A stretch of DNA of 64,000 bases from Branchipolynoe longqiensis (GCA_030323885.1 CM059186.1:170485230-170549229), one strand, 5' to 3'. Counted from the first letter of the stretch, positions 21,633-32,939 are shown. Numbers and translations: made by a program. Notes: generated from the sequence alone by a model not told the origin.

Positions 21633-21794
21633 AAGCAATCATGAACCTAAAGAGCTCTCTTCTTTACTCAAATAAAGACTACATAGCACATCGCCACTAC
21701 TGCCTCTGCCTCATTCCCTGCGAATCACACAGAATCTAAAATAAATAATCTTTTTTAATGAAACCTCTAAATCAATCGGCCTGTATATAAAAAG

Positions 21795-22050
21795 TAAAGC
21801 TTGTTTTATTTAATGAGGCCTCTAGAGCACATTAATTTTTATCATTGGTTATTGGATGTCAAACATATGGTCATTCCAACATATTTCTTTTTAGGAAACC
21901 CACTGCTGCCACTTAGACTACTCTTTCTGATAAGCAGCAAGGGGTCTTTTATATGCACTTTCCCACAGACAGGACAGACCATACCACAACCATTGATGAA
22001 CCAGTTGTGGACCACTGGTTGGAACGGAAAATATCCCAAACTCGGCATAC
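21795..22050 (-). mobile_element. mollusc-type SINE, minus copy
   Basis: The reverse complement carries the ordered blocks seen at 3475-4284: CAACCAGTGGTCCACAACTG, GTGCATATAAAAGACCCC, CTCTAGAGGCCTCATTAAAT and AAACAAGC. Confidence 0.8.
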
Positions 22051-22127
22051 GCTGACGTAATACGCATAGTGTGACAGAGCCTTTACATGAGCTCCTACTA
22101 TGGAGGCACAGCACCACGCCGACTGGA

Positions 22128-22335
22128 CGCGGTGGTCGAATGGGTAGAGCGCAGGCTTCCGGGCGAAAAGTCGGGAGTTTGAATCTCAATCGAATCACAA
22201 CCGAATCAAGCGAATGACTTATATTATTGATACTTGTCAGGATCGGTACCGACTTGTGACAGTGCGCACCCATGCAACTTTATAATGCTGCCGCGCGGGG
22301 ACTTTATTTAACAACGCCTCTAGAGCACATTGATG
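22128..22335 (+). mobile_element. SINE-1 head B joined to SINE scraps
   Basis: GACGCGGTGGTCGAATGGGT plus a B box (GAGTTTGAATCTC), then a short body, then a minus-oriented body piece (GGTACCGACTTGTGACAG) and, at 22300, the 3' end of the mollusc-type SINE. A composite produced by several insertions or deletions. Confidence 0.65.
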
Positions 22336-22359
22336 TCTACCCAGGCAACCAACAACTGC

Positions 22360-23406
22360 CTAGTCTTTACTGCACTTGCTGCAGACATGTGTCTTGCTAC
22401 CACAGCGGGAGCACCAATGACCATCAGCTACAAGTCTTTTCATCTCTCGAACACCCCTCTTCCTTATTAAAGGCAAAACAAGGTTTATTGCCATCCTTAA
22501 CATACAGGTGTCTTGGCCTACTTGGGCTCGCCCTACTACTCGTAGAACTGTTAGAGCTAGACCCTGGTTTCTGCATAAATTCAAAAGCGTAGTATCTTAA
22601 TGCCACCTCGGGATTCCCAGACGATAAAGCACTGAAACCATCACACACAGCAAGCTTCCTAGTAGCCCTATCATAATTTACGTGGGACTTCTTGACAAAA
22701 GTGCCAGACTTGGCCTTGCCCGCTATATAGCCGATTTGTTTAAGCATAGTTAATAGCTTTACACCATCAGACTCCCTCGATGTCATGACCCAGTTCACAG
22801 AGGCTTCTATAAGTTTGAATGGGGATAGTTTTTTTACTTCCTTTCCGTCTTCTACTTGTCTACGGAGGGACCACTTATTTTGGGCTTTTCTCTCCTTGCT
22901 TGATGAATGTTTGTCTGAGTAGGATGAATTGGATGAGCGCCGGCAGTAGCTGCACCTTTTCCTCTCATGTGACGAGCTCCGGCGCTTGCTGCCGTTCCTC
23001 CCTCTCGATCGCCAGTCGCTCTCGCTATGTATGCTTGCTATGACTCTCCGTTCGTGCTCCATGTCGTCCGTCCGGTCCACCTCACGATCCCTGGCCCGAT
23101 CCCTCCTCTGGTCCCTGGTCCAGTCCAGCGTGAGGATGGCAACATCTTCATGCAGGTCTCGCTCCATGAGTTCCACTTTGACCAACTTCTTCCACCTCTC
23201 AAGGTGTCTGATCCTCTCATTAATATGTCAATAACATTATCTGACTGTTTGTCCTTTACACGGGTCGATTTTCCCCCATCCGCCATTGCAATCGCTGACT
23301 CTCTCGTGTTTGCCATGGTCGAACGCTTATTTGAACATGCATAGCAGGTATCGTTCACTGGTTCCGTATGTACAATGCTGCAGAAAGCGCAATAGGCCTT
23401 TGGCAT
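22360..23406 (-). pseudogene. gag-like protein of a DIRS/Ngaro-type retroelement, frameshifted
   Basis: Reading starts at ATG 23406 (MPKAYCAFCSIVHTE, with a CxxC...CxxC zinc-ribbon pattern), shifts frame near 23220, and continues as a coiled, charged segment and an SR-rich basic stretch (KRRSSSHERKRCSYC). A folded core follows (RKLAVCDGFSALSSGNPEV, ALRYYAF). Near 22425 a second shift leads into a C-terminal zinc motif: KPCFAFNKEEGCSRDEKTC, then DGHWCSRCGSKTHVCSKC and a stop at 22360. The KPC-x3-N-x4-C ... HxCxxC layout resembles the Gag zinc motif of the Ngaro-like element at 57860 (KPCYLWNWGKDCGF ... HICAWC). No reverse transcriptase lies next to it. The family call is inference from that shared motif. 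An SR-rich host protein is the alternative. Confidence 0.55.
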
Positions 23407-23557
23407 GCTGGTACGAAGGTGCCGGCAATGCGATGCCGGTATAGCAGGCACAAATATCAGTCGGGTAATTTGCCGGGCGGACGACCCCTTCGCGTCACAC
23501 CCGTGGGCACAATGAGTGGGCGGGCCCGGAGCTGGGGGTGGCACCCTGTACACGTAA

Positions 23558-24492
23558 TGGAGCAGTCACACTACGACGTGTTGGCCCGGCGTTGGACAAC
23601 GCGTGCCAACGTGTTGGGTTTTTGGGCGAAACGTCGGAACCCGTCGGGACGCGTTACCAACGCGTTGCCGGCGCGTCGGTACACGTCGGTACACTTTGAT
23701 TGACAGGTCGCTTTGAAACAATGCGTCGGCGCGCGTCGCCCAGCGCCGAAAGTTTTGTGCTTGCACAAAACTTTCGGCGCTGGCCGACGTCTTGCGTTGC
23801 GCATTACGGGCGCGTTAGCAGCACGTTGACACACGTTACCAGCGCGTTGGCGGCCCGCTCGTAGCACGTTGGTCAAAGTCGTGGAAATTTCCCACAACTG
23901 GCACCAGTGCGTCAACGCGTCGATAACGTGTTGCTGGCGCGTGTGGACGTGCTGCTGGCACGTGTTGACGTGTTGCTGGCGCGTTTCGACGTGTTGCTGG
24001 CGCGTTTCGACGTGTTGCTGGCACGTTTCGACGTGTTGCTGACGCGTGTCAACGTGTTGCTAGCGCATCCGCGGCGGTGCGCCGGCGTTCTGCGAACGTG
24101 TCGACAGCGGGCTGGGTTTGATAACGCGCAGGCAACGCGCTGACAACACGTCCACAACACGTTGACAACACGCTAGCAACCCGTCGAATTGGTTTTAACG
24201 CGCTGGCGACACGCCACCAACACGTCCGTAACACGTTGACAACACGCTGGCAACCTGCGTGGGAAACCGGCGACTGATGTTTGAAATTGGGTCAAGCAGC
24301 ATTGTTGTTTTTTTTCCATCCCCTCCACCGGCGCAACACGTTGGCGGCGCGCCAATAACGCGCCAGCAACACGCTCCAAACACGTTGAGTTTTCTCAAAA
24401 CACGCCGAAAAGTTTGACGTTTCTCGACGCATTGAATATATTTAAGCGCGTTGGCGGCACGCCGGAAAACACGTCGTAGTGTGACTGCTCCA
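23558..24492. mobile_element. 935-bp foldback MITE built of CGTGTTGC subrepeats
   Basis: The ends TGGAGCAGTCACACTACGAC (23558) and its reverse complement (to 24492) extend over at least 24 bp, with TAA on both flanks (23555-23557 and 24493-24495). The interior is GC-rich and made of degenerate CGCGTTGGCG, ACACGTTGAC and a 21-bp unit (TTTCGACGTGTTGCTGGCGC) repeated five times at 23935-24060. All frames are open because of the repeats. No transposase. Confidence 0.85.
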
Positions 24493-24559
24493 TAACGTAA
24501 GAAACGAGACAGCTTTGCTCCGCGCCATCAGCTAGATGTCACCATGGTGACGGGGCTGG

Positions 24560-25225
24560 AGAGAATAACAGGTGCTTGCCGAGAACCAGGAACCAGGGAC
24601 CAGGAGAGGCGGCCGGTGTTGCAGTTTCAGCGGCACTGCAGTTTGCGAGGGACACATCGCTTCTGCGCATGCATCAAAATCGTACAGCATCGTCACTAAC
24701 CTATTTAATATGATGTTTTTGGTAAAGATGTTTTCTATATTTGTACCAAGCGATTTGTTTCTAGGTGGTGTGGGTTTAGAGATATTTCACTTTTGCTGTA
24801 TTTTCTGTATGAAGATTGCTCATGACCATTGACAATCCTTTGAGTTTGATGGTATGCGCAGTGCAAAACATTAGTTTTATTCAAAATTAATAGAAATCCA
24901 GAAGCCTACCCTTATCAATTTAATATAATCTTTTTGGTACATATGTTTTCTATATGTGTACCAAGGGATTTGTTTCTAGGTGGTGTGGTTGTAGAGATAT
25001 TTCACTTCTTCTGTATGAAGATTTGCTCAAGGCCATTGACAATGCATTTGAATGGATGTGTCCCTCGCAAACTGGTGTGCCTCGGAAACTGCAACACCGG
25101 CACTACAGGACGAGAACCAGGCACCAGGGACCAGGAGATGCGGCATGAATTACAGGCCGAGAATCAGGAACCAGGGACCAGGAGAGGTGGCCAGCACTAC
25201 AGGCTGAGAACCAGGAACCAGGTGT
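24560..25225. mobile_element. MITE (24611-25100) inside a 46-bp minisatellite
   Basis: The minisatellite unit GAGAACCAGGAACCAGGGAC plus AGGAGAGGCGGCCGGCACTACAG flanks on the left (24572-24610) and right (25100-25225). The insert has 44-bp inverted ends (GGTGTTGCAGTTTC, then CAGTTTGCGAGGGACAC). It contains a 130-bp direct repeat (TTTTTGGTA...GGTGGTGTGG) at 24710-24840 and 24940-25060. Confidence 0.75.
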
Positions 25226-25290
25226 AAAAATTTCGGTTCGGAATTATATATTGACAGAGAGGATTATTATTCTTGGGCGACGGAGTGGGG
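25226..25290 (+). repeat. GTTCGGAATTATATATTGAC repeat
   Basis: Follows the 46-bp minisatellite directly, as at 26946. The joined order (minisatellite, TGTAAAAATTT, AATTATATATTG, ATTATTATTC) suggests one terminal structure of an unknown element. Confidence 0.6.
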
Positions 25291-25336
25291 ACAAGGTTAT
25301 GTATTCTAAAAGCAATGGTGCCCCACTCACATTGGT

Positions 25337-26018
25337 CGTAATGCGAAGCATTACGCTTGATGCGAGGAGAGGAAGAGACCCTCCCCCGCCGCTGCGGCGC
25401 TGCCTCCTCACCTCGGCCGACCCCCGGCTCGCCACCCCCCCCCCCTCCCTCGCCACCTTCTTTGTTCCAGCGCTCGCGCCTCACCCGACGCCCGCTGCTC
25501 GCCACATCTCGCCCTCCCCCGGGCCGCCCGCTTTCACACCTCACCTGCTGTCGCCGCCCCCTTCCTCCCTTATAAGGCCGCCCGCCGGCCTCCCTCAGGC
25601 ACTCACCCTCCAGCCGTCTTCCACCTCTCTCCAGTTTCCTCCGCCCACCCACCCGACTTCCTCTTACTCTTCCTCTTCCCAGTGGTGGAGGGCTCCTCGG
25701 CACCCCCTCACGCCACTGACATTTGACCTGACCCGAACTTTTTCACCTTATCTTGCTCCTCATGAGCTTACCCACTCCTTCCTGGGAGCCTCTTACTAGC
25801 TTTATTACTCTGCTCCTTACGAGCTTGTTCCTTGCTCACTGGAGCTTGTTCATCATTACTCTTAACTCTGTATTACTGTGCATTCATCACACTTGCTCCT
25901 TATGAGCCTATTTGCTGTTTCATTGGAGTTCTGTTTCTTAACCTGTATGCACTGTTTGAGGCGTGAAATAAAACGCCTTTCTTCCACCCCCGCCTTGCTT
26001 TCTTCCTTTTCGCGCATC
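25337..26018 (+). mobile_element. LTR-like unit L, copy 1
   Basis: Begins TGGTCGTAATGC, has a TATA box in CCCTTATAAGGCCGCCCGCC (about 25568) and a poly(A) signal AATAAA in CGTGAAATAAAACGCC (about 25968), and ends near TTTTCGCGCATC. A copy with the same order lies on the minus strand at 53890-54430. Promoter then poly(A) signal with no coding sequence fits a solo LTR. The C-rich open frame across it is an artefact. Confidence 0.7.
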
Positions 26019-26079
26019 ATGACATGATATAAGCTATGTGAAATATATGTTCATACATGATGCCTAAGATTATGAAGAG

Positions 26080-26755
26080 ATGTTTCTATATAAGAGACAG
26101 TTCATGTTTGGTGAAATGTTCCTCTATGCATCCATAAAGAATGCAATTGGAGAAAAAGGACATTTTTAATATGTATATATATTTGTAACTGTCTGCAACT
26201 ACCTGTCACTGTCAGACCTATGGCCAAGCACACCAGCCATTCCACATTCCTTATGGCCACACCCTGCAGGCTGGGTTGGGTGGCAGCTCCCCATATTAGG
26301 GCATTGCACTGACCAGTCTGTAGGGGGGTGTCTGACTGGCTGGCTGTGGGAGGTCCAGTCACCTGACTCCCTTGACCACCTGACCACACTAGTCTCACTG
26401 TAATTAATTATTCAAGAAACTGCTCCAAATACACTGGAGAGATCACTCTACTCCTGGCTCTTGAGTGAGGCACACCTACTCTAGAGCAGGATCCCAGACA
26501 TTCTGTCTGATGCTACCAAATTTCATATATCCAAATTGAGCTGTGTGCAACAACCAGGGGACTCAGGTTCAATGGGTTGTAGGCACTGACTCATAGATAC
26601 TAGAGAGGTAATGAGACTCTGTGTGGACAGAAGGTAAGGGGTCAGGGTGATAAGTCACTAGTAGGTGAACAGGAGTTGATTGATGGCATTAAAGCACATC
26701 TTCACTGTCAATCTTTGTGACTTGTCTTCCCTTTCTTCCTTATGGGGTTGTTTAA
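26080..26755 (+). mobile_element. LTR-like repeat family R, copy 3
   Basis: Inverse orientation to copies 1 and 2. Has TCTATATAAGAGACAG near the start, then TGAAATGTTCCTCTATG, CAGTCTGTAGGGGGGTGTCT, CTTCACTGTCAATCTT and CTTCCCTTTCTTCCTTATGG at the end. Confidence 0.7.
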
Positions 26756-26852
26756 CGGTTTGTTTGAGAGGGGCATCAGATGTGAAATGAATGGGGAGAG
26801 TTTATGGTATTATCTAGTGTTCATGACGGCCGAACATGCAGAAATATTAGCC

Positions 26853-27022
26853 AGGGACCAGGAGAGGTGGTCGGCACTACAGGCCGAGAGCCAGGGACCA
26901 GGGACCAGGAGAGGCAGCCGGCACTACAGGCGAGAACCAGGAACCAGGTGTAAAAATATACGGATTTTCGGTTCGGAATTATATATTGGCAGAGAGCATT
27001 ATTATCCTCAGGCGACCGAGAA
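26853..27022 (+). repeat. 46-bp minisatellite plus GTTCGGAATTATATATTGGC block
   Basis: Two and a half units of CAGGGACCAGGAGAGG...GGCACTACAGGC followed by the same AT block as at 25226. The remainder to 27300 is a C-rich patch and AT-rich DNA with nothing recognised. Confidence 0.7.
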
Positions 27023-27299
27023 AGGGCACGTGACTAAAGCGAGGCTCGGGCACCCACAACTGGGGCTACCACCCTCTATCGAACCCCCCTCCCTCCTCCC
27101 CTCCCCATACCCCTCCACTTCCCCTTTCCCGATATCAATCCTCATATTCCATTAATAATGTTAAACCAGCCTGAAAATATACATATAAGATATATATTTT
27201 AAAAGTCATAAAAATACACAAATGTACATTTATTTGTATAAATATCACAATGTTTTTGTTAACCACAAATATGTGTAGTATAAAGGTTTTTATACAAAT

Positions 27300-27614
27300 A
27301 TTGGGGGTGCCCTCTATGGAAGATCTTCTGATCAAAAAGAATCTCTGGTGGACTGGACACCTCATGAGGATGTCATCAGACAGGCTACCAAAGCAGATCC
27401 TCTATTCTCAACTGTCTTCTGGCTACAGAAAGAGAGGGCGCCCCCGTCTCCGGTTCAAAGATACCATCAAGAGAAACCTGAAGCTGAGAGACATTAAGAC
27501 TGACTCATGGACGCAACTCTCACAGGAGAGAGCTAAATGGAGCGCGGCAGTCAAGTAATGAAAGCAGTCTTTGTCGCACCGCGACCGACAGCATGATGAT
27601 GATGATGATGATGA
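27300..27614 (+). pseudogene. LINE 3' end: RT C-terminal domain and tail
   Basis: Open frame to 27558 reads VPSMEDLLIKKNLWWTGHLM, RMSSDRLPKQILYSQL and RKRGRPRLRFKDTIKRNLKL, ending in AAVK and a stop. This is the C-terminal region common in invertebrate non-LTR retrotransposons. A short 3'UTR (TGAAAGCAGTCTTTGTCGCA) ends in (ATG)n at 27592-27614. It is truncated at its 5' end. The apparent start codon at 27250 lies outside the element. The same segment at 39317-39718 is longer at the N-terminal side. Confidence 0.85.
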
Positions 27615-28159
27615 TACAAATATTATTAGGATGTAACTGTTTTACTAGTTTGCTTGTCACAGTTAGGGTTCGAACCCATGCCTTTCATATCAGTGCGCGG
27701 GATTTGATGCGGCAGTTACAGCAGCCTGGCGTGCAGCCAGCCTGCTCCGAGGTAGGGGTTTGGCGTGCTTTCTCCAGCGTCCAACAGTAATCCCCTGCAT
27801 TGGGTGCATTTGATTCCGAACTCTATACAAACAAATTATAAAAGCCAGGGCACCCTTAAAAACATCCAATCTGTAGGTTGTCCTTAAAAGGGGTGCCTTT
27901 GCACAGACACCAGCGTTTAAGTCGCTGGCGTTTCTGAGTGCACCTCAGTGCTGCCATATTGTGTGTGGAGCAAGGAAGGAACTGCGCCTGCGCCTACGAC
28001 GTCCTCTTGTGGCAAGTGGAGCAGTGAGCGGTGATCATGTTGTTGTTAACGTATCCAGCAGGGCGGAATGCCACCAGACTGACCTGGGACATGAACCACC
28101 ATCTGCCGCTCATACAGCCACTCCCTCCCGCCCTCTCCCACCCCCTCCAACCCCCTCCT
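27615..28159. other. unassigned intronic DNA
   Basis: No feature supported. One GGGTTCGAACCC (27668) resembles a tRNA B box without a matching A box. Confidence 0.4.
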
Positions 28160-28225
28160 GCGCCAATATCTAAGTTAGATATGTAGAATTAAGTCTAGGT
28201 AATTGGCACTTCATTTGGTATAAAG
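28160..28225 (+). mobile_element. TTAA-MITE scrap
   Basis: CCAATATCTAAGTTAGATATG then AATTGGCACTTCATTTGG corresponds to the distal third of the MITE. Terminus lost. Confidence 0.7.
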
Positions 28226-28232
28226 AAATGTA

Positions 28233-28717
28233 TTTTGTAGTGGGGGTGATGCAGATATTGCAGCTATTGCAGGTATGCAGGTATTGCAAGTATTGCAGGT
28301 ATTGCAATACCTCAGGGAGTTTGACGCCCCTGCCCTGCAGAGTTGTAAACCACTGCCTTGTGGTACAGGTTCTTTGCAGAACCGAAGGCTAAGGAAGCAA
28401 ACCCTAAACAGTAAACCATGTCACTGTGGCAGCATTTAGGGTGGTTGATGTATGGAACTCCCAACATCTCCTGACCAGCCACTGCAGGGACAAATAGTTT
28501 TGCGCCTGTCTTGAAATGTTCTTCCCGGTGTGAAACCTCTATTTGCTCCCCGAGAGAGTGCCGCTGGTAACTTGCAAAAGCCAGCAGCACTTCAACACTT
28601 TTGCAGGCAGCTTTTATGAAATGTACAACCGCAGCTAAATGGAGAGCGGCAGTCAAGTAATGAAAGCAGTCTTTGTCACATCGCGACCGACAGCATGAGA
28701 TGATGATGATGATGATG
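28233..28717 (+). mobile_element. non-autonomous element N, copy 2
   Basis: Same start and end as the copy at 19574. Tail TGAAAGCAGTCTTTGTCACA, CGCGACCGACAGCATG, then (ATG)n. The antisense open frame (to 28312) reads AACKSVEVLLAFASYQRHSL, as in the other copies. Confidence 0.85.
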
Positions 28718-28822
28718 CAAATGGGAAGTAATATTGCTAAAGTAGGACTTGAACGCACGCTTCTTGCCATTCTGGGACTAGCATGCTTTTATCTTGAAGA
28801 TTTATACTGCCTATCATGGATA

Positions 28823-29580
28823 AAGGCTGCATTCCATATACGCGTAATGCGTTATGCGTTACGCGTTATGCGTTATGCGAATGCCAGCATTCCATATACG
28901 CGTAATGCGTATTGCGTTATGCCTTATGCAGTGAAGTATGTAAAAAGTACAGTATAGACATGTATTATATAGATATAATAAAAATATAATATATATGTAC
29001 TTATATATGCATGTATTATATCTATACATATATGTACATACATATATGAACATACATATATGTACATATATATATGTAGATATATATACACATATAGACA
29101 TGTATTATATATATACATATTAACATATGTACACATATTTATACATATATACACATATTTATACATAGATATAATAATATATGTACATTCCTTGCTTGGA
29201 TTTAACAGACAGTGTAGATACAGGGATAAAGACTGGGGGCTAGCCTTTGGTCATTTAGCTAGCCTTTGGTCGTGTAGTTACAGGGTTTAAAAGACTCTTT
29301 GCTGCCTAACTTCGGCTGTCCGTTATCATCAGTCGCCTCCTCCAACCTTATATCAATGGACAAATGCGACTGATGCTTTTCTCTTCGCACCCACTTTACG
29401 CATTACGCATTACGCACCGATCGCTACATGGAGCGATCGGGATAATGGATTTCTGACGCATTCGCATTCGCATTACGCATTATGCATGTATGGAATGTAG
29501 CTCATAGGTTTCAAGGCGTTTCGATTTTTTGTCGCATTCGCATTCGCATTACGCATTACGCATATATGGAATGCGCCCTT
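28823..29580. mobile_element. foldback element with ATGCGTAATGCG ends and a TA microsatellite core
   Basis: Left end AAAGGCTGCATTCCATAT then ACGCGTAATGCGTTATGCG. The right end is its inverse (CGCATTACGCATATATGGAA, TGCGCCCTTT, ending 29580). Inner second copies of both ends occur (28884, 29465). The core at 28935-29190 is TATATG/CATA microsatellite. The rest is non-coding. Confidence 0.75.
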
Positions 29581-29875
29581 TAATCTGAATAGACTTGTTT
29601 TCACCATTAGACAGTTTGTCGCTAGAAAGCACGGGCCTACACTTTTACTGACCCTAGGGATTTTTAACCTCCCACACCACATAGACATGGTATGAGAGCA
29701 ACTGGCCTTTGATAACGCTGTAAGTTATACACAGAGGTGGAAATCCAAATCGGCAGCGGTGGGGGGCACGGGGAATCGAACCACTGACCTTCAGATTAGG
29801 AGTCTGACCTAGAAAAGGTCAGACACTCTAACCACTCCACCACAGAGAACGCCACATGGTAATCCTAGGCTCCAT
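29581..29875 (-). mobile_element. tRNA-derived SINE-2, head present
   Basis: On the minus strand the head has GTGGTGGAGTGGTTAGAGTG (A box) and CAGTGGTTCGATTCC (B box) with an extended anticodon region. The body includes TTATCAAAGGCC, TTGCTCTCATACCAT, GTGGGAGGTTAAAAATCCC and ACTGTCTAATGGTGAAAAC. A headless copy lies at 32940-33125. Confidence 0.8.
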
Positions 29876-30355
29876 GATGATGATCATCATCATCATCATG
29901 CTGTCGGTCGCGATGCGACAAAGACTGCTTTCATTACTTGACTGCCGCTCTCCATTTAGCTCTCTGCTGTGAGAGTTGCGTCCATGAGTCGGTCTTAATG
30001 GCGCATTTCATGCAAGCTGCCTGCAAAAGTGTTGAAATGCTGAGGGCTTTTGCAAGTTACCAGCGGCACTCTCTCGGGGAGCAAATAGGGGTTTCACACT
30101 GGCAAGAACATGTCAAGACAGGCGCAAAACTATTTGTCCCTGCAGTGGCTGGTCGGGAGATGTTGGGAGTTCCATACATCAACCGCCCTTAATGCTGCCA
30201 CAGTGACATGGTTTTCTGTTTAGGGTTTGCTCCCTTAGCCTTCGGTTCTGTCAAAGACCTGTACCACAAGGAAGTGGTTTACAACTCTGCAAGGCAGGGG
30301 CGTCAAACTCCCTGAGGTATTGCTATACATGCAATACCTGCATACCATGATACAA
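29876..30355 (-). mobile_element. non-autonomous element N, copy 3
   Basis: Reverse orientation: (CAT)n, then TGCTGTCGGTCGCGATGCGA, and a longer stretch of LINE tail (AGTTGCGTCCATGAGTCGGT) than copies 1 and 2. The plus-strand frame 29938-30192 is the one conserved in the other copies. Confidence 0.85.
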
Positions 30356-30774
30356 TCAGCCTATCTATGCCCACCTGTCTATCTGGCTCCTTGCTTAGAG
30401 GTCAATGCAGATTGGGACACTTTATTCAGATTATGCAGCTTTAACTCGGAACACCACCTTTAAAACAAGTCCATATTTCGTAACGCCTGTCACTTTCAAT
30501 ATTAAACTTTTATTTCTCTGCTAATCACGTGATTTTCCGCAGTTGATTAAATGCTTTCTCTCACCTGTCATTTAGTTAAGATAATTTCAATATTCATGCG
30601 GGTTGACATGAATAATTGTGTCCTTGTTGATTGCAGCAAATAGCCAGAAGTCTTGCTTTTTCTTTTTTATCGGGGTGAAACAAAAACTGGAAAATCTGGA
30701 ACTCAAGTCTCCCCTCCCCATTTTATTAGAAGAACATCCATTTCGCTCCCACCCCGCCACTAGACGTGATGGTC
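30356..30774. other. unassigned intronic DNA
   Basis: Nothing recognised. Confidence 0.4.
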
Positions 30775-31002
30775 GAGTGTAAATGGGAGCCCAGTTCCCA
30801 TACGGGAGGTCGTGGGACCTGATACAAATACGCTATCCACACTTGCTGCTACCTTTTCTGGTCATCAACATTACTAGGTTATGGGAAAGGACTGGTTGGG
30901 TCAGCATCAAAATGCCGTGTCACGATGTCAGCGGCATGGTATCCCAGTGAGGCAGCGCTATGAAATTCCCCTAAGTGTGAGCTGTCACAGGTTGGTACCC
31001 CC
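30775..31002 (+). mobile_element. diverged SINE-1
   Basis: TAGACGTGATGGTCGAGTGTA (head), GGGAAAGGACTGGTTGGGTC and TCCCAGTGAGGCAGCGCTAT (body). Heavily mutated. Confidence 0.65.
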
Positions 31003-32080
31003 TCCCATTATCGCCCACTCATCTTCCCTTTCACCACACCCACTATCGTCCCTACATTCACAAAGCCCATTATCGTCCCTTCCCCACCCATTCCCAACAC
31101 CCATTATCACCATTCCCCCATCCAGTTCACAAAACCCATTATTGCCCCTTCCCCTTCCCATTCACAACACCCATTATCGCCCTTCCCCCATCCAGTTCAG
31201 AACACCCATTATCGCCCTTTCCCCTTCCCATTCAAAACACCCATTATCGCCCTTTCCCCCTCCCGTTCAAAACACCCATTATTGCTCCCTCCTGTTCAGA
31301 ATACCCATTATCGTACCTCGTCCATCAGGTTCATAACATCCATCATCGCCCATTCACTACACCCCCCTTATCGCTGCTCCCCCACCCCATTAAGCAGCCC
31401 CCATTATCGCCCCTTCACTACACCCCCCATTATCGCCCCTCCCCCACCTCATTAACCACCCCCATTATCACCCCCTCCCTGACCACCAGTCACACCCTTT
31501 TACCGCTCCCTCCCCACTCCCTTTGACCCCCCTTATCGCTCCTTCTCCACCCCTATTCACCACCTCTTTGTCACCCCACCCCCATTATCGCCCCTTCCCA
31601 CCCCATTACCCCATCATCGCCTCTCCAAATCCCCAGTTACCCCCTTCTTTATCACTCTTTCAACACCCATTCACCACCCCATTATCGCCCCATCCGTACC
31701 CCATTCACAATCCCCCTTTATCACTTCTCACTATCCTATTCATGCCCCATGATCACCTCCTCCCCCATCCTCATTCACCATCCTTTTATCGCCCCCTTCT
31801 CACTCCATTCACCACCCCGTGTATCACCCTTCATTCTCCCATTCACCGCCCTCCCACATTATCACCCTTCGCCCCATTCACCATCCCATTTATCCCCCCC
31901 TCCGCCACCACCCCCCATTATCCCCTTCCTCCCCCACCCCCTCCCCTACCCACAATCACCCTCCTCCTCCATTTGCCCAACCTCCCCGTCTCATCGCTCC
32001 TCACCCAATTATCCCCACCCTCCTCCATCACCCTCCCTAGGCCTCTGTCCACCCTCCTGATCACCTCTGCGCAATTCAGA
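31003..32080. repeat. C-rich minisatellite (CACCCATTATCGCCCCTTCC)
   Basis: Irregular 25-35-bp units with CCCATTATCGCCC as the constant part. Frames of 60-190 codons here are Pro/Ser/His-rich artefacts. Confidence 0.9.
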
Positions 32081-32567
32081 TGAGCCTGCATTGGTCTCCA
32101 GGGCCCTACAGAGGAATATGGATCAAACGCGACTAACATTTGATAAGATGATGACAGCGATAACAAGTTTCTGCATCCCAATACCAATAATAATATCTAT
32201 AAACAAATAGTCAGTATGCCAAAGCGAGGCTCAACACTCCCCCTGGAGTAATACCATGACAGTCCACTGAGAGCCCTACACTGGGGCGAGGAGGAGGAAA
32301 GGGGAGGGGCTAGCTGATCACAATCACCTTTATACATATATTTAATTATTTGAGATTATTCTATTTTCTTTCTTTTTTTAAAATTCAGAAATAGCATGAC
32401 AATTCCAGGATTGAATCAATTATGTTATCTTTCATACCCTATATTTAATATGTCACACACTAACGTCATAATCGCCTGTAATCTTCCATGGACCTTGTTC
32501 ACTAATCATGAATCATTTTATATCAATAGTCATCAGCTACGACTGGGATTTTGTTCAGCGTACGTCT

Positions 32568-32902
32568 CTTTGTTTGTTGGGGCTTTACACCCTGGTAGCA
32601 TCTAAGGACATATCAGGATAGGTACCCACTAGTGACAGGACACACTCATTGTAACTTTTATAGCACCGCCCCACAGGGATACCAGTCTGCCAGCACCATG
32701 ATCCAGTATCCCACTCAGTCATATTATCCTGATATTGAACTAACCTGTCCTTGCCCTATCCTAGTAATGCTGATTGCCAGGCTAGGTAGTGACAAGTATA
32801 AATTTTGTAAGTCATTAGTTTGACTCAGCTGTTTTTGTAATTCCTGACCTTCCACACAAGAAGGCAGCATTCTTATCGATTCGGCCAGCGTGTCCGCTCA
32901 CA
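32568..32902 (-). mobile_element. SINE-1, near full length, head type B
   Basis: Minus orientation. Tail TTTGTTTGTTGGGGCTTTAC, body CACTCAGTCATATTATCCTG, degenerate head ending CGATTCGGCCAGCGTGTCCG. Confidence 0.8.
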
Positions 32903-32939
32903 TAATCAGCACACAGCTCTGCATTGTAGGTCCATTATA

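Noticed and set aside
23566..24398. Arg/Ala-rich frames as a basic protein
   Set aside because: Generated by the GC-rich subrepeats of a foldback MITE.
27250..27299. Start codon at 27250 as the beginning of a gene
   Set aside because: Lies in AT-rich flank; LINE similarity starts only near 27300.
29757..29853. tRNA gene with long variable arm
   Set aside because: It is the head of SINE-2, with a body that recurs at 32940.
31523..32083. 186-codon Pro-rich frame
   Set aside because: C-rich minisatellite; no domain.
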